From Oligoflexia bacterium (GTDB lineage: Bacteria; Bdellovibrionota; UBA1018; CAIMNF01), in contig CAIMWN010000017.1 of assembly GCA_903845155.1 (NCBI GenBank), positions 1 through 39,859 on the forward strand: DNA of 39,859 nucleotides. The letters run 5' to 3'. Every line of letters starts with the position of its first letter. Position 1 is the stretch's first letter. Made by a program: the position numbers and the translations under genes. The notes under the pieces are model-generated. The model saw nothing but the letters and a program-made list of their open reading frames with translations, did no database searches and had not been told where the DNA came from. Of this stretch, positions 32,507 to 39,859 are shown in pieces.

Positions 32507-33874
32507 ATGATTAAGAATAAATCTCTCACTCTCGCCCTCGGACTGGTCACAGTATCGACAGCTTTTTTACAAATGCCATCGGCAAAGGCGACTCCCGCAT
32601 ATGCAAAACAAACTGGCTTAAGTTGTGTTGCTTGCCATAATGGTGTTTTCCCTCAGCTGACCGATTTTGGGAGAACGTTCAAGTTGAATGGATACACACT
32701 TGTGAACATGCCCACTATTAATGATGGTGGAAAGCCACCGGCTGGTGACACCACCACTCCTACCACTCCAGTTTTAAAACTTCTTGCTTCATCATCATTG
32801 GGTGGAATGGTTCAGACTTCATATACTCATGAGAATAAAACTGAGCCTGGAACCAAAAACGGCAACGTAGAGTTTCCTCAACAATTAAGTTTGTTTTATG
32901 CGGGTCAAATTGCGCCACATATTGGAGCATTTATTCAAATGACCTATAGTCAAGCATCGGGTGGAATCGGAATGGATAATACTGATCTCCGTTATGCAAA
33001 TACGACGACTATCGGCAAGAAGACTTTAAATTACGGAATTACCGTTAATAATAATCCAGGCGTAGAAGATCTTTGGAACTCCACTCCGGCTTGGGGTTAT
33101 CCCTATGCAAGTTCAAGCTATGCTCCGACCCCTGCGGCAAAAACAATGCTGCAAGGCGGTTTAGCACAGCAAGTTGCGGGTGCGGGTGCATACGGTCTTT
33201 TTAATAACCTGATTTACGGTGACATCACCACTTATACTTCAGCACAACAAGGGCACGGAAATCCTCCAGGTGCTACTTCTACTATGGTCATCAAGGGCGT
33301 AGCGCCTTATGCTCGCGTGGCTTTACAGCATAAATGGAAGAGTAGTTATTTAGAAATTGGAACGACTGCAATGCAAGCGAAAATCTATCCGGCTGGAGTG
33401 AGTGGTCCAACCGACAATTTTACCGACATTGGTGTTGATACTCAGTATGAATATTATCTTCCAAGGGCGAGTGTTACTGTTCATATGAATTTGATCAACG
33501 AGAAACAACAGTTGGATGCCTCTAACGCTTCAGGTGCTGCTGCAAATCCTGTGGACAAATTAACTGCATTTAATGCAAATGCTGAGATTATGTTCAAAAG
33601 TGGACTAAGTGCAACATTAGGTTGTTTCAAGACAGACGGCACTTCAGATGCGAATTTGTATACTCCGGCCGCAATCAGCGGCAGTGCAGTGAACTCTCCA
33701 AATAGTAGCGGTGTATCAGGAGAGCTTGCTTATCTATTGAATAAAAACGTGAACGTATCTTTGAACTATGTTTATTACAGCAAGTTCAATGGTGCAAAAA
33801 CCAACTATGATGGCAATGGACGCAATGCTACTGACAACAACACAGCTTACGTGTGTGTTTGGGTAGCGTTCTAA
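32507..33874 (+). CDS. Monoheme cytochrome c fused to an outer membrane porin-like barrel
   Basis: A 455-residue exported protein. After a signal peptide (to about residue 28) comes ATPAYAKQTGLSCVACH, with one c-type heme motif Cys40-x-x-Cys43-His44, then FPQLTDFGRTFKLNGYTL. The remaining ~370 residues are Gly/Asn/Thr/Tyr-rich alternating strands such as QQLSLFYAGQIAPHIGAFIQM and GELAYLLNKNVNVSLNYVYY, ending in Phe, as in an outer membrane barrel. This order, a short monoheme domain then a barrel, and the FP-L-FGR-FK-GY pattern resemble the Cyc2-type fused cytochrome-porins used by Fe(II) oxidisers, but also less studied relatives. Electron transfer across the outer membrane is a fair guess, iron oxidation only one option. 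A strong terminator follows. Confidence 0.82.
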   Translation: MIKNKSLTLALGLVTVSTAFLQMPSAKATPAYAKQTGLSCVACHNGVFPQLTDFGRTFKLNGYTLVNMPTINDGGKPPAGDTTTPTTPVLKLLASSSLGGMVQTSYTHENKTEPGTKNGNVEFPQQLSLFYAGQIAPHIGAFIQMTYSQASGGIGMDNTDLRYANTTTIGKKTLNYGITVNNNPGVEDLWNSTPAWGYPYASSSYAPTPAAKTMLQGGLAQQVAGAGAYGLFNNLIYGDITTYTSAQQGHGNPPGATSTMVIKGVAPYARVALQHKWKSSYLEIGTTAMQAKIYPAGVSGPTDNFTDIGVDTQYEYYLPRASVTVHMNLINEKQQLDASNASGAAANPVDKLTAFNANAEIMFKSGLSATLGCFKTDGTSDANLYTPAAISGSAVNSPNSSGVSGELAYLLNKNVNVSLNYVYYSKFNGAKTNYDGNGRNATDNNTAYVCVWVAF

Positions 33875-33904
33875 AACAACGATTGTAAAAGTACTCTAAA
33901 AATA

Positions 33905-33945
33905 AAAAGGCTGGAATTCAATTTGAATTCCAGCCTTTTGTTTTT
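33905..33945. terminator. Strong intrinsic terminator between convergent cytochrome genes
   Basis: 17-nt arms (AAAAGGCTGGAATTCAA and its exact complement) form a near-continuous hairpin, followed by GTTTTT. It lies 30 nt after the cytochrome-porin stop and 24 nt before the stop of the convergent triheme cytochrome. The A-run at one side and T-runs at the other suit both directions. Confidence 0.92.
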
Positions 33946-33968
33946 GCAGGTGTGTGAGTTCAGGTGGT

Positions 33969-35633
33969 TTACTGAGGTGCGCCCTCGCTAATCCAATCTC
34001 CCACCATTTTACGTTCAATGGGAGTCATTCCAGTCATGTTTCCTGGAGGCATCGTTTGATCTTGAACGACACGTTTGTTGATGGTGTCTTTTTTACTAAA
34101 TGCTACTGAATAGTCCATCCAATTTGGAATGGGGCTAGATGAGTTGTGGCACATAAAGCAGCGAGTTTGAAAAATTTGGCTCACGTCTTTAGTATAAGTC
34201 AGTCCCGCAGGGGCTGGATTAGGGTTTGGGCTAGGCGCTGGTGTGGAGCTTGGAGTTGCAGTTGGTACCGGCGTAGGAGCGGGGAGTCCGCCGAATGGCA
34301 CATTTTCAATCACCCAGGCAGCAAATACTTGCCGTTCTGCATCTGTCATTTTTGTTGCGTTATTATTAGGTGGCATGACTTTAGATTGCACCACCCAATC
34401 AAATATTTTTGGTTTGAGCGCCGCTGCTTTTTTGTAATTAGTTAAGTCAGGAATAGGGAAACCTGCTTGAGCATTATGGCAGGCGATACAGCGAGTGTTT
34501 AAGATCGGAGTAATATCTCTAGTAAAAGAAACTTGCAGGTAACCCGCAAGCGATTGTTGTATTTGAGAGTTATTTTTGATGAGTGAATATGCAGTAGTTC
34601 CTTTGGGTGAAAGAACATTACTGTAGTTGGCAATAGTGCTGGTGCTTGCATTTCCTGCAAGCAAGAGTTTGGTCAGGTCAAAGTCATTTGCATTCACTGC
34701 AAGCATCAAGGCACTGTAGCCCGCGACGTTTCTCAATTCGTTTCGAGTTGAAAACCCGATGACTTGATTGAGGTCCGCTCCTGCATTTACGAAGAGACTT
34801 GGAGCGCTGGGAATTCCTCTCGCGATAGACCAGAGCAGTACATTTGCGCCGTCACTGGTTTCATTTATAACTTGAGCAGCGCCGTGATTCAATAAGTCTT
34901 GAATGATGGATGAAGTGGCTGGCCTTGTTGCATCCAAATCCATGGCTGCGATGAGGAGTGCGGTGCGGCCATCATTGTTTTTTGCATTTCCACAGGCATT
35001 TTGTGCGAGTAAATTCGCAACGCCGGTGTCGTCCCCTTGAGTAACACTTGCGATCAGCTTACTGTTCAAACTATCAATGCAAGCGGCTGGCGTTGAGTTG
35101 GGGGTAGGTGCTGGAGTTCCGCCAGTGCTCGGCGGTGTGGTAGGCGGAGTAGTGGTGGTTCCGCCAGAAGTAGGTGGTGTCGTTGGAGTTTCTCCAGTGG
35201 TGGGAGGGGTGCTTGGAGCTATAGTTGGATTTGGGTTTGGAGTTCCTGGGGTATTGTTTCCCTCAACTGCACCCGCTTGAATCCATTGTCCGATCATGTT
35301 TCTTTCTTGATCAGTGATTAAAGTATTGAATGGAGCCATCGGCATGCTTCGATCAACTGTAACTTTTTGAAGAATCATGCTTCTCTTCGCATACGCCTCA
35401 CTATAATTAAGCCAGTTTCCACGGCTGCTTCCGGGGCCGTGGCAAGCGGCGCAGTTTTTCTGAAAAATAGGCTGAATGTTAGCTAGGTAACTGATCGTTG
35501 TCGATGACGTTGATGTTCGTGCTGAGCTGTTGGCCCCAGATGAGCTCATGGGAATCGGCATGTGCAGATTGTTTCCACCGCAGTTGGAAATAAGGAACGA
35601 TAGGCCTACAACGAAAATAGTTTCATACTTCAT
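33969..35633 (-). CDS. Triheme c-type cytochrome with embedded ankyrin-like region
   Basis: A 554-residue exported protein. The N-terminus is a signal peptide; LISNCGGN near Cys18 resembles a lipobox, although Asn at -1 is not typical. Three heme motifs occur: CAACH at 61-65, CIACH around 380 and CFMCH around 485. Each is followed by a Met-Pro segment of a shared ~80-residue domain (MPMAPFN, MPPNNNA, MPPGNMT), the Met being a plausible axial ligand. Between the first and second hemes lies a Thr/Pro/Gly-rich linker, then about 170 residues of ankyrin-like repeats: DGRTALLIAAMD, DGANVLLWSIARG, GYSALMLAVNANDFDLTKLLLAGNAS. A second Pro-rich linker precedes heme three. I chose ATG 35633; a TTG at 35654 precedes the signal. 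The electron partners are unknown. Confidence 0.83.
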   Translation of the reverse strand: MKYETIFVVGLSFLISNCGGNNLHMPIPMSSSGANSSARTSTSSTTISYLANIQPIFQKNCAACHGPGSSRGNWLNYSEAYAKRSMILQKVTVDRSMPMAPFNTLITDQERNMIGQWIQAGAVEGNNTPGTPNPNPTIAPSTPPTTGETPTTPPTSGGTTTTPPTTPPSTGGTPAPTPNSTPAACIDSLNSKLIASVTQGDDTGVANLLAQNACGNAKNNDGRTALLIAAMDLDATRPATSSIIQDLLNHGAAQVINETSDGANVLLWSIARGIPSAPSLFVNAGADLNQVIGFSTRNELRNVAGYSALMLAVNANDFDLTKLLLAGNASTSTIANYSNVLSPKGTTAYSLIKNNSQIQQSLAGYLQVSFTRDITPILNTRCIACHNAQAGFPIPDLTNYKKAAALKPKIFDWVVQSKVMPPNNNATKMTDAERQVFAAWVIENVPFGGLPAPTPVPTATPSSTPAPSPNPNPAPAGLTYTKDVSQIFQTRCFMCHNSSSPIPNWMDYSVAFSKKDTINKRVVQDQTMPPGNMTGMTPIERKMVGDWISEGAPQ

Positions 35634-35738
35634 GCCCAAGCTGTAACACCGCAAAAACCTAAAAACAAGCGTAAAATCAATATGTTACGAATGACAAAAA
35701 GTACCAAATCGAGACAAAATGACCCAAAATGTCAATCT

Positions 35739-36827
35739 CTATCGTCCGGGACGCGTTATATTCGTTTCCAGAAATTCCAAGTGATCAGGATGTCCGATGA
35801 TTTGATAACGGGTTTGAATGGAAATTTCATTTTTTGCCAATTTCAAATTCTTTCTCACCTTCCTGATACGGTCGATGGAGGTCTCGAGCGCCAGGGGATT
35901 GAGTCTCTTATCGACGAGTGCTTTTTTAATTGCTTCGATTGCGATTTTTGCATGAACTTCCGACCGATAGCATAATAGGTCACAGCCCGCCTCTAAGGCA
36001 AGAATGGGCGCTTCCTCAGCCCCATAGTTTTTCGTTATTGCATGCATCTCCATGTCGTCGCTCACGACGACTCCTTGAAACATGAGTTCTTCACGCAAAT
36101 ACTTCTTCATAAAAGTCGAAGAAAGAGTTCCGGGCCTGTCCGGATCCAAATGGGGAAGCATGATGTGAGCACTCATTACAAAATTACATCCAGATTTTAG
36201 TGCGCGTTGGAATGGAATCCATTCACGTTTTCGAAGTGTTTCAAGAGGAGTGGTCACTACGGGAAGATCAAAATGCGAATCGACTTGGGTATCTCCATGA
36301 CCCGGAAAATGTTTAATACAAGGTTCAACATGTTCGGTGAGGTGGCCTCGGACCGAAGCTGACACCATCCGAGTCACCACCTCTTCGGTGCTTCCATAGG
36401 CTCGGTCGCCAATCACGGGATTGTTTGGATTAGTATTGATGTCGCAGACGGGTGCGAAGTTCAATTGAATTCCGGCCGCAAATAGTTCCTTTGCCTGAAT
36501 CTGCGCTAGGTCAAACAAGACGCTCGGAGAATTGAGGTCCGCTATGACTTTGGCTGCAGGGAGCGGGGTGAATCCTTTTCTGAACCGCATGACTCTTCCG
36601 CCTTCTTGATCGGCAGAAATCATTACCGGAAAATTCTGATTGGAGCAAAAACTTTGAATCTCGTCAGTCAGTGCAATGAGTTGTTCTTTAGATTCATAGT
36701 TGTGGGCAAAGAGAATAAATTGACTCGATTTTTCAGCTTGAATGGTCTGAATGGTCTCTGCAGATAATGAATGCCCACTGAAACCCATGATCACTAATTC
36801 ACTTACTGAGTAGTCGCTTCTTAACAT
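35739..36827 (-). CDS. nagZ: Beta-N-acetylhexosaminidase (family GH3)
   Basis: A 362-residue family 3 glycosidase that removes N-acetylglucosamine from anhydro-muropeptides during cell wall recycling. It has the NagZ signature KHFPGHGDTQVDSHFDLP at about 172-189, with the His and Asp of the flexible catalytic loop, SADQEGGRVMRF near 71 and the nucleophile Asp257 in VVSDDMEM. There is no signal peptide, so it is cytoplasmic. It starts 9 bp after the preceding permease gene, so it shares its operon. The permease neighbours suggest it acts on imported wall fragments. The weak ribosome site may be offset by coupling to the permease. Confidence 0.94.
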   Translation of the reverse strand: MLRSDYSVSELVIMGFSGHSLSAETIQTIQAEKSSQFILFAHNYESKEQLIALTDEIQSFCSNQNFPVMISADQEGGRVMRFRKGFTPLPAAKVIADLNSPSVLFDLAQIQAKELFAAGIQLNFAPVCDINTNPNNPVIGDRAYGSTEEVVTRMVSASVRGHLTEHVEPCIKHFPGHGDTQVDSHFDLPVVTTPLETLRKREWIPFQRALKSGCNFVMSAHIMLPHLDPDRPGTLSSTFMKKYLREELMFQGVVVSDDMEMHAITKNYGAEEAPILALEAGCDLLCYRSEVHAKIAIEAIKKALVDKRLNPLALETSIDRIRKVRKNLKLAKNEISIQTRYQIIGHPDHLEFLETNITRPGR

Positions 36828-36836
36828 GGGTTTATT

Positions 36837-37598
36837 TTAAGATTGATCTACTCGAGATAGCAAGTGGAATGAAAGTAAGGTTAAAAACAGGGGTAAGCCA
36901 CAAAAAAGAGAGATCCACGGAGCCTCAAGCATATAGTCTTTTCCCTGTAGCATGAGTCGACCCCAAGTCTCGCTCTGGCTAGAATGACTCAAGCCTAAAA
37001 AGGCTAATGAAGTTTCAATGAGGAGGAGTCGAGTAAATAAAAATGGCAGAATTGCCAACGTGGATGCCCAAAGTTCAGGTAAAAGATGTTTCAGAAAGAT
37101 ATGAATCGAGTTTGCCCCGAGTGCCTCTGCGCTTTTTATAAAATCGTTTGCTTGAAGGTGAATCATTTGACTTTCAAAAAACCGAACCAAGTAGGGGACT
37201 ACTAAAAGTGAGGCAGCGAGTAATAGCGTATAAAATTGATTACTTAAAAAAACACTGAGAGCCAGAGCGATGAGGAATCCAGGAAGGGACGAAAGTGTAT
37301 CAATGAGGGTATCCCAAATGAGTTTTAATTTTCTGTTTTTAGAAATTCCTATAAGGCAAAGGCACAAAGAGGTGGCAATGCAGACCACCCCAATGGGAAT
37401 TACAATTTTGAAACTCTCAAATGCGGCGGTCAATGCGAGGAGAAAACAGTTTCTGCCAAAAGCATCAAATCCGAAATGGAGGACTCTCGTCAGGACATGA
37501 GCTTCAATCTCAACTGTAAAAAATGAGGCGATCGTTGCTGAGCAAACAAAAAGAATGAGCCATAATCTTGCGAAGAGTAAAGGAGAAATGTTCAGCAT
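36837..37598 (-). CDS. Peptide-type ABC transporter permease (DppC/OppC-like)
   Basis: A 253-residue inner membrane permease with about five or six hydrophobic segments. The EAA-type loop that contacts the ATPase is SAEALGANSIHIFLKHLLPE (about 159-178), and it is preceded by the family segment HFGFDAFGRNCFLLAL near the start (usual form HPLGTDELGRDVLSR). The region with LLLIETSLAFLGLS and ETWGRLMLQGKDY is also typical of DppC. It overlaps the DppB-like gene by 7 nt. No ATPase or binding protein gene is in the window, so the complete transporter must be encoded elsewhere. Confidence 0.85.
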   Translation of the reverse strand: MLNISPLLFARLWLILFVCSATIASFFTVEIEAHVLTRVLHFGFDAFGRNCFLLALTAAFESFKIVIPIGVVCIATSLCLCLIGISKNRKLKLIWDTLIDTLSSLPGFLIALALSVFLSNQFYTLLLAASLLVVPYLVRFFESQMIHLQANDFIKSAEALGANSIHIFLKHLLPELWASTLAILPFLFTRLLLIETSLAFLGLSHSSQSETWGRLMLQGKDYMLEAPWISLFCGLPLFLTLLSFHLLSRVDQS

Positions 37599-38449
37599 AG
37601 CCTTGGCTCCATTTTTCTTTGGATTGCAAACCCTAATTGTTGGCAGATGAGAGTAATCAGAGTGGCAACCATCAAGCCATTTTCAATGAGCGGGTAGTCG
37701 CGACTCAGTACAGAGTCGGTAATGAGTCTTCCGAGGCCGTTCCATTGAAAAATTATTTCGACGAGCACGCTGCCGTTAAAGAGAACGCCAATCTGACTGC
37801 CTAAAAACCCCATCATGCTGCCGATGCAAGGGTAGAGTACGTAATAGAAAAACACTTGAGTCTCCTCAAGCCCCCTTGCACGGGCGCCCGCCGCGGCACT
37901 CTCAGGAAGGTAGGTAGCAATCTTTCTAGATAAGGTTCGGTACCAAAAACCGGTGAGATAAAAGGAAAGTGTGAGTGCGGGAAGTAAGGGGTTTTGAGCC
38001 ACTGGAAATAAGTTCAGCTTGATCGAAAATATAATTAAGACGAGTGGACTGAGTAAAAATAGCGGAAAAGAAGCAAGAAGAATAGTAGATCCTTCCGCAA
38101 TTTTCTTCCAGCACTCATATCTAAACGAAAGAAAAAGGAGCGTAACGGAAAAGAAAGTGGTGAAGACGAGTGTCAAGAGGGTCAAGATCAGTGAGTTTGA
38201 GAAAGCGTGCAGAGTGAGTGTCGTCGCACTTTGATGGGTAACCAGAGAAGTGGCTTTCGGCAGAGTAAAAATTCTTTCTAAAAAAGTTGACGGTAAGTCC
38301 ATGCGCGCGCGCAGTTGCTCTATGGGGATTTGAATAAGGGAGTCATGAACTAAAAAGTCGGCTGGATCTCCGGGCAATGCATAAATCGCGCCTCGAGCTA
38401 AAATCCAAACGACGATGCAGACAAAAGTGATTCTCAGCAGCGTTTTCAT
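37592..38449 (-). CDS. Peptide-type ABC transporter permease (DppB/OppB-like)
   Basis: A 285-residue inner membrane permease. It has the N-terminal hydrophobic segment with LPGDPADFLV (usually PGDP), the EAA loop SAAAGARARGLEETQVFFYYVLYP at about 185-208, and the distinctive C-terminal FNGSVLVEIIFQWNGLGRLITDSVLSRDYPLI, the OppB-type segment (usually FPGLG). It is the partner of the DppC-like protein encoded just after it. The start codon overlaps the preceding gene's TAA stop by one base (TAATG), which implies coupling. Substrate is unknown; the nagZ neighbour suggests muropeptides or wall-derived peptides. Confidence 0.86.
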   Translation of the reverse strand: MKTLLRITFVCIVVWILARGAIYALPGDPADFLVHDSLIQIPIEQLRARMDLPSTFLERIFTLPKATSLVTHQSATTLTLHAFSNSLILTLLTLVFTTFFSVTLLFLSFRYECWKKIAEGSTILLASFPLFLLSPLVLIIFSIKLNLFPVAQNPLLPALTLSFYLTGFWYRTLSRKIATYLPESAAAGARARGLEETQVFFYYVLYPCIGSMMGFLGSQIGVLFNGSVLVEIIFQWNGLGRLITDSVLSRDYPLIENGLMVATLITLICQQLGFAIQRKMEPRLC

Positions 38450-39174
38450 TAAAGGAGAGATTTTTCGGCGGTGGATTTGTCTGTGAGGGTAACCACTTTA
38501 TTTAAGCTTGGGATTTCAATTTTAATCGCGTCGCCTTTTTTGCTCACCCACCAAAATGCCACGGTTTGGTTAAATTCAATTCTGAGTTTGCGCGCTTGGT
38601 TTTTGGTTGCAAACTCATCCATTCGCATTTCGTAAGCACTTCCCTTTACTACGAGCACTTGGTCTTCAATTTGATCTTCGACAATACTCGTAAATTCGAT
38701 GGGCTGCACACCGTTGATTCTCTTGTAATTCTTATTAATCCAAACGGGAAAAAAGGAAGTGAGGATGAGTTTGGGGAGCATTTCCGCTCTCAGGCTCTTT
38801 GCGGGCTGGTCGCCATTCTTAATTTTAACGGAGAATACCTTGCCGCCATTGAGAATGGTGCCATCGATCGATTTCTCGACTCCGTGATCTTGGGTTCTAA
38901 AGTTATAGAGCAAGGGCTCAAGAAGCGGCGTATTTTTGGCGCTTGCTCCTAGGTTACGGGTGTTAACGCCTTTGAGTTCTTTGATCCATTCATTCACTTG
39001 GATCTTGGCGCGGTCACCCACAATTTCGGCTTTTTCGTTGTAATAAGAGGTAGCTTTGCCATTCGTGTGTTCAATATACCAATTATTCCATAAAACTTCG
39101 GCACTGGCGTAGGGCAACAATGTACATAGTGTAAGTGTATATAAAATATACAAAGAACGTCTTAATTTTGACAT
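38449..39174 (-). CDS. Exported protein of unknown function
   Basis: A 241-residue protein with a signal peptide of ~26 residues (MSKLRRSLYILY, cleavage after ASA). I do not recognise the family. The mature part has a beta-rich look, with EVLWNNWYIEHTNGKATSYYNEKAEI at the start and VAFWWVSKKGDAIKIEIPSLNKVVTLT near the end, and many Lys residues. It opens the cluster with the two permeases and nagZ, so it could be a periplasmic partner of the transporter, though it does not look like a substrate-binding protein. I chose ATG 39174 because AAGGGG lies 7 nt upstream; an in-frame start at 39201 has none. Confidence 0.6.
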   Translation of the reverse strand: MSKLRRSLYILYTLTLCTLLPYASAEVLWNNWYIEHTNGKATSYYNEKAEIVGDRAKIQVNEWIKELKGVNTRNLGASAKNTPLLEPLLYNFRTQDHGVEKSIDGTILNGGKVFSVKIKNGDQPAKSLRAEMLPKLILTSFFPVWINKNYKRINGVQPIEFTSIVEDQIEDQVLVVKGSAYEMRMDEFATKNQARKLRIEFNQTVAFWWVSKKGDAIKIEIPSLNKVVTLTDKSTAEKSLL

Positions 39175-39263
39175 GTTTCGACCCCTTCTCTTATGGCTCA
39201 AGGATAGGCTAACTCATTTTAGTTATTAAAGAAAGATGCCGAAGAGATGACGGGAGAATACGA

Positions 39264-39859
39264 ATGTTCAACATAGGTCAGTACCGCGATATCGTGTTGT
39301 ATGCAGGTTATGCACTCATTGCGATTGCCACTTTCATCTTCGCGCGCGCAATTCTTACTGAGCAAGACAACATGTCTGCTCAAGAAAACTTGCGCGATCT
39401 CGATGGCAAAAAGAATTCTAATGGATTAATTAAAATTACTCGTCCATTTTTCTCCCAGTATATTGCTCCCGCCATTCGGGGAAAACCCAGATTTGAAAAA
39501 TCAAGAATCAAAAATAGAAGAAAATTGATCAGTGCAGGATTGAAAAATGAACTCACTGCTGATGAGTTCATGGCATTTAAAATTATGTTGGTCGTGATTT
39601 TCCCGTTGATTGCTGGCTTTTTGCGAGTTCTCGAAGTGGCCGATGTGCCGAATGAGTTATTTCCTGTTCTTCCCGTGGTCGGCTTCTTTTACCCTGATTT
39701 TTGGATCAATGGTCTGATCAAAGAACGCCACAAGCAGGTGATTAAGTCTCTGCCCTTTGTGGTGGATCTTCTTGCCCTTTCCACTGAAGCAGGATTGGAT
39801 TTTATTGGAGCCATTCAAAAAGTGGTGGAGAAAGCAGCACCCAGTCCCTTCATCGATGA
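39264..39859 (+). CDS. TadC-like type II/IV secretion inner membrane protein, 3' end cut by the window
   Basis: An open frame from ATG 39264 (preceded by GGGAGAA) to the last base; 198 residues are visible and no stop is met. A hydrophobic segment spans residues 11-31, another pair lies around 105-121 and 132-145, and a cytoplasmic stretch then carries SLPFVVDLLALSTEAGLDFIGAIQKV, the characteristic start of the type II secretion F domain as found in TadB/TadC proteins. TadC anchors the Flp/Tad pilus assembly in the inner membrane. The N-terminal domain layout fits TadC better than TadB, but the remainder is needed. It is divergent from the permease cluster across an 89-bp gap. Confidence 0.8.
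   Translation, partial: MFNIGQYRDIVLYAGYALIAIATFIFARAILTEQDNMSAQENLRDLDGKKNSNGLIKITRPFFSQYIAPAIRGKPRFEKSRIKNRRKLISAGLKNELTADEFMAFKIMLVVIFPLIAGFLRVLEVADVPNELFPVLPVVGFFYPDFWINGLIKERHKQVIKSLPFVVDLLALSTEAGLDFIGAIQKVVEKAAPSPFID

Noticed and set aside
35077-35280. Gly/Val-rich plus-strand frame, possibly a repeat protein
   Set aside because: It is the antisense of the Thr/Pro linker of the triheme cytochrome; the repetition comes from the linker codons.
1-39859. A link between the sigma-54 activator at 180 and the sigma-54 promoter at 30.87 kb
   Set aside because: They are 29 kb apart and share no visible site; sigma-54 promoters are normally served by many different activators.

Overview
The window looks like a chromosomal segment of a Gram-negative heterotroph. 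It encodes outer-membrane beta-barrels, lipoprotein-type signals, periplasmic c-type cytochromes and a NagZ-type peptidoglycan-recycling enzyme. A sigma-54 activator plus a textbook sigma-54 promoter, many secreted proteins, a Tad secretion gene and a mitochondrial-type citrate synthase suggest the former deltaproteobacterial assemblage, perhaps Bdellovibrionota. That placement is an inference from gene content and style; no marker gene was compared. Base composition looks moderate (mid-40s percent GC by eye, not computed). I saw no rRNA, tRNA, CRISPR array, insertion sequence or phage gene.

Layout. 1-1.9 kb: a sigma-54-dependent activator closed by a strong terminator. 1.9-6.9 kb (minus): citrate synthase, then a translationally coupled hmgA-hpd-phhA cassette for phenylalanine/tyrosine breakdown, then an OmpW-like porin. 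6.9-7.8 kb: a nested inverted repeat and a beta-barrel-like protein. 7.9-12.4 kb (plus): a propionyl-CoA carboxylase type operon with separate carboxyltransferase, biotin carboxylase and biotin carrier genes, plus an unknown SH3-like membrane-anchored protein. 12.4-12.9 kb: a lipoprotein. 13.1-26.8 kb: two divergent purine operons, purF-C-D-N-L-Q-H-M on minus and purK-E-B on plus. Together they encode every step from PRPP to IMP and one of the two steps to AMP. The minus operon is packed with 4-nt ATGA/GTGA overlaps. 26.8-30.8 kb: a FecR-domain secreted protein, a DUF2237 protein, the B12-domain-less methylmalonyl-CoA mutase large subunit, a YkgJ-type cysteine-cluster protein and a DUF3465-like secreted protein. 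30.8-31.1 kb: a consensus -24/-12 promoter driving a 26-residue hydrophobic peptide. 31.1-35.6 kb: a secreted papain-like protease, a single-heme cytochrome fused to a porin-like barrel, and a triheme cytochrome with an ankyrin-like domain. 35.7-39.2 kb (minus): a tight cluster of a secreted unknown, two peptide-type ABC permeases and NagZ. 39.3 kb to the end: the start of a TadC-like gene.

How they fit together. The amino-acid cassette feeds carbon towards fumarate and acetoacetate. The carboxylase and mutase form the propionyl-CoA to succinyl-CoA route, and citrate synthase starts the TCA cycle. This is a carbon-recovery metabolism suited to growth on protein and lipid. The purine block supplies IMP. 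The NagZ-permease cluster suggests uptake and recycling of wall fragments. The most noteworthy items are the sigma-54-driven micro-gene, the two unusual cytochromes facing one another, the nested inverted repeat upstream of citrate synthase, and the SH3-like gene embedded in the carboxylase operon.
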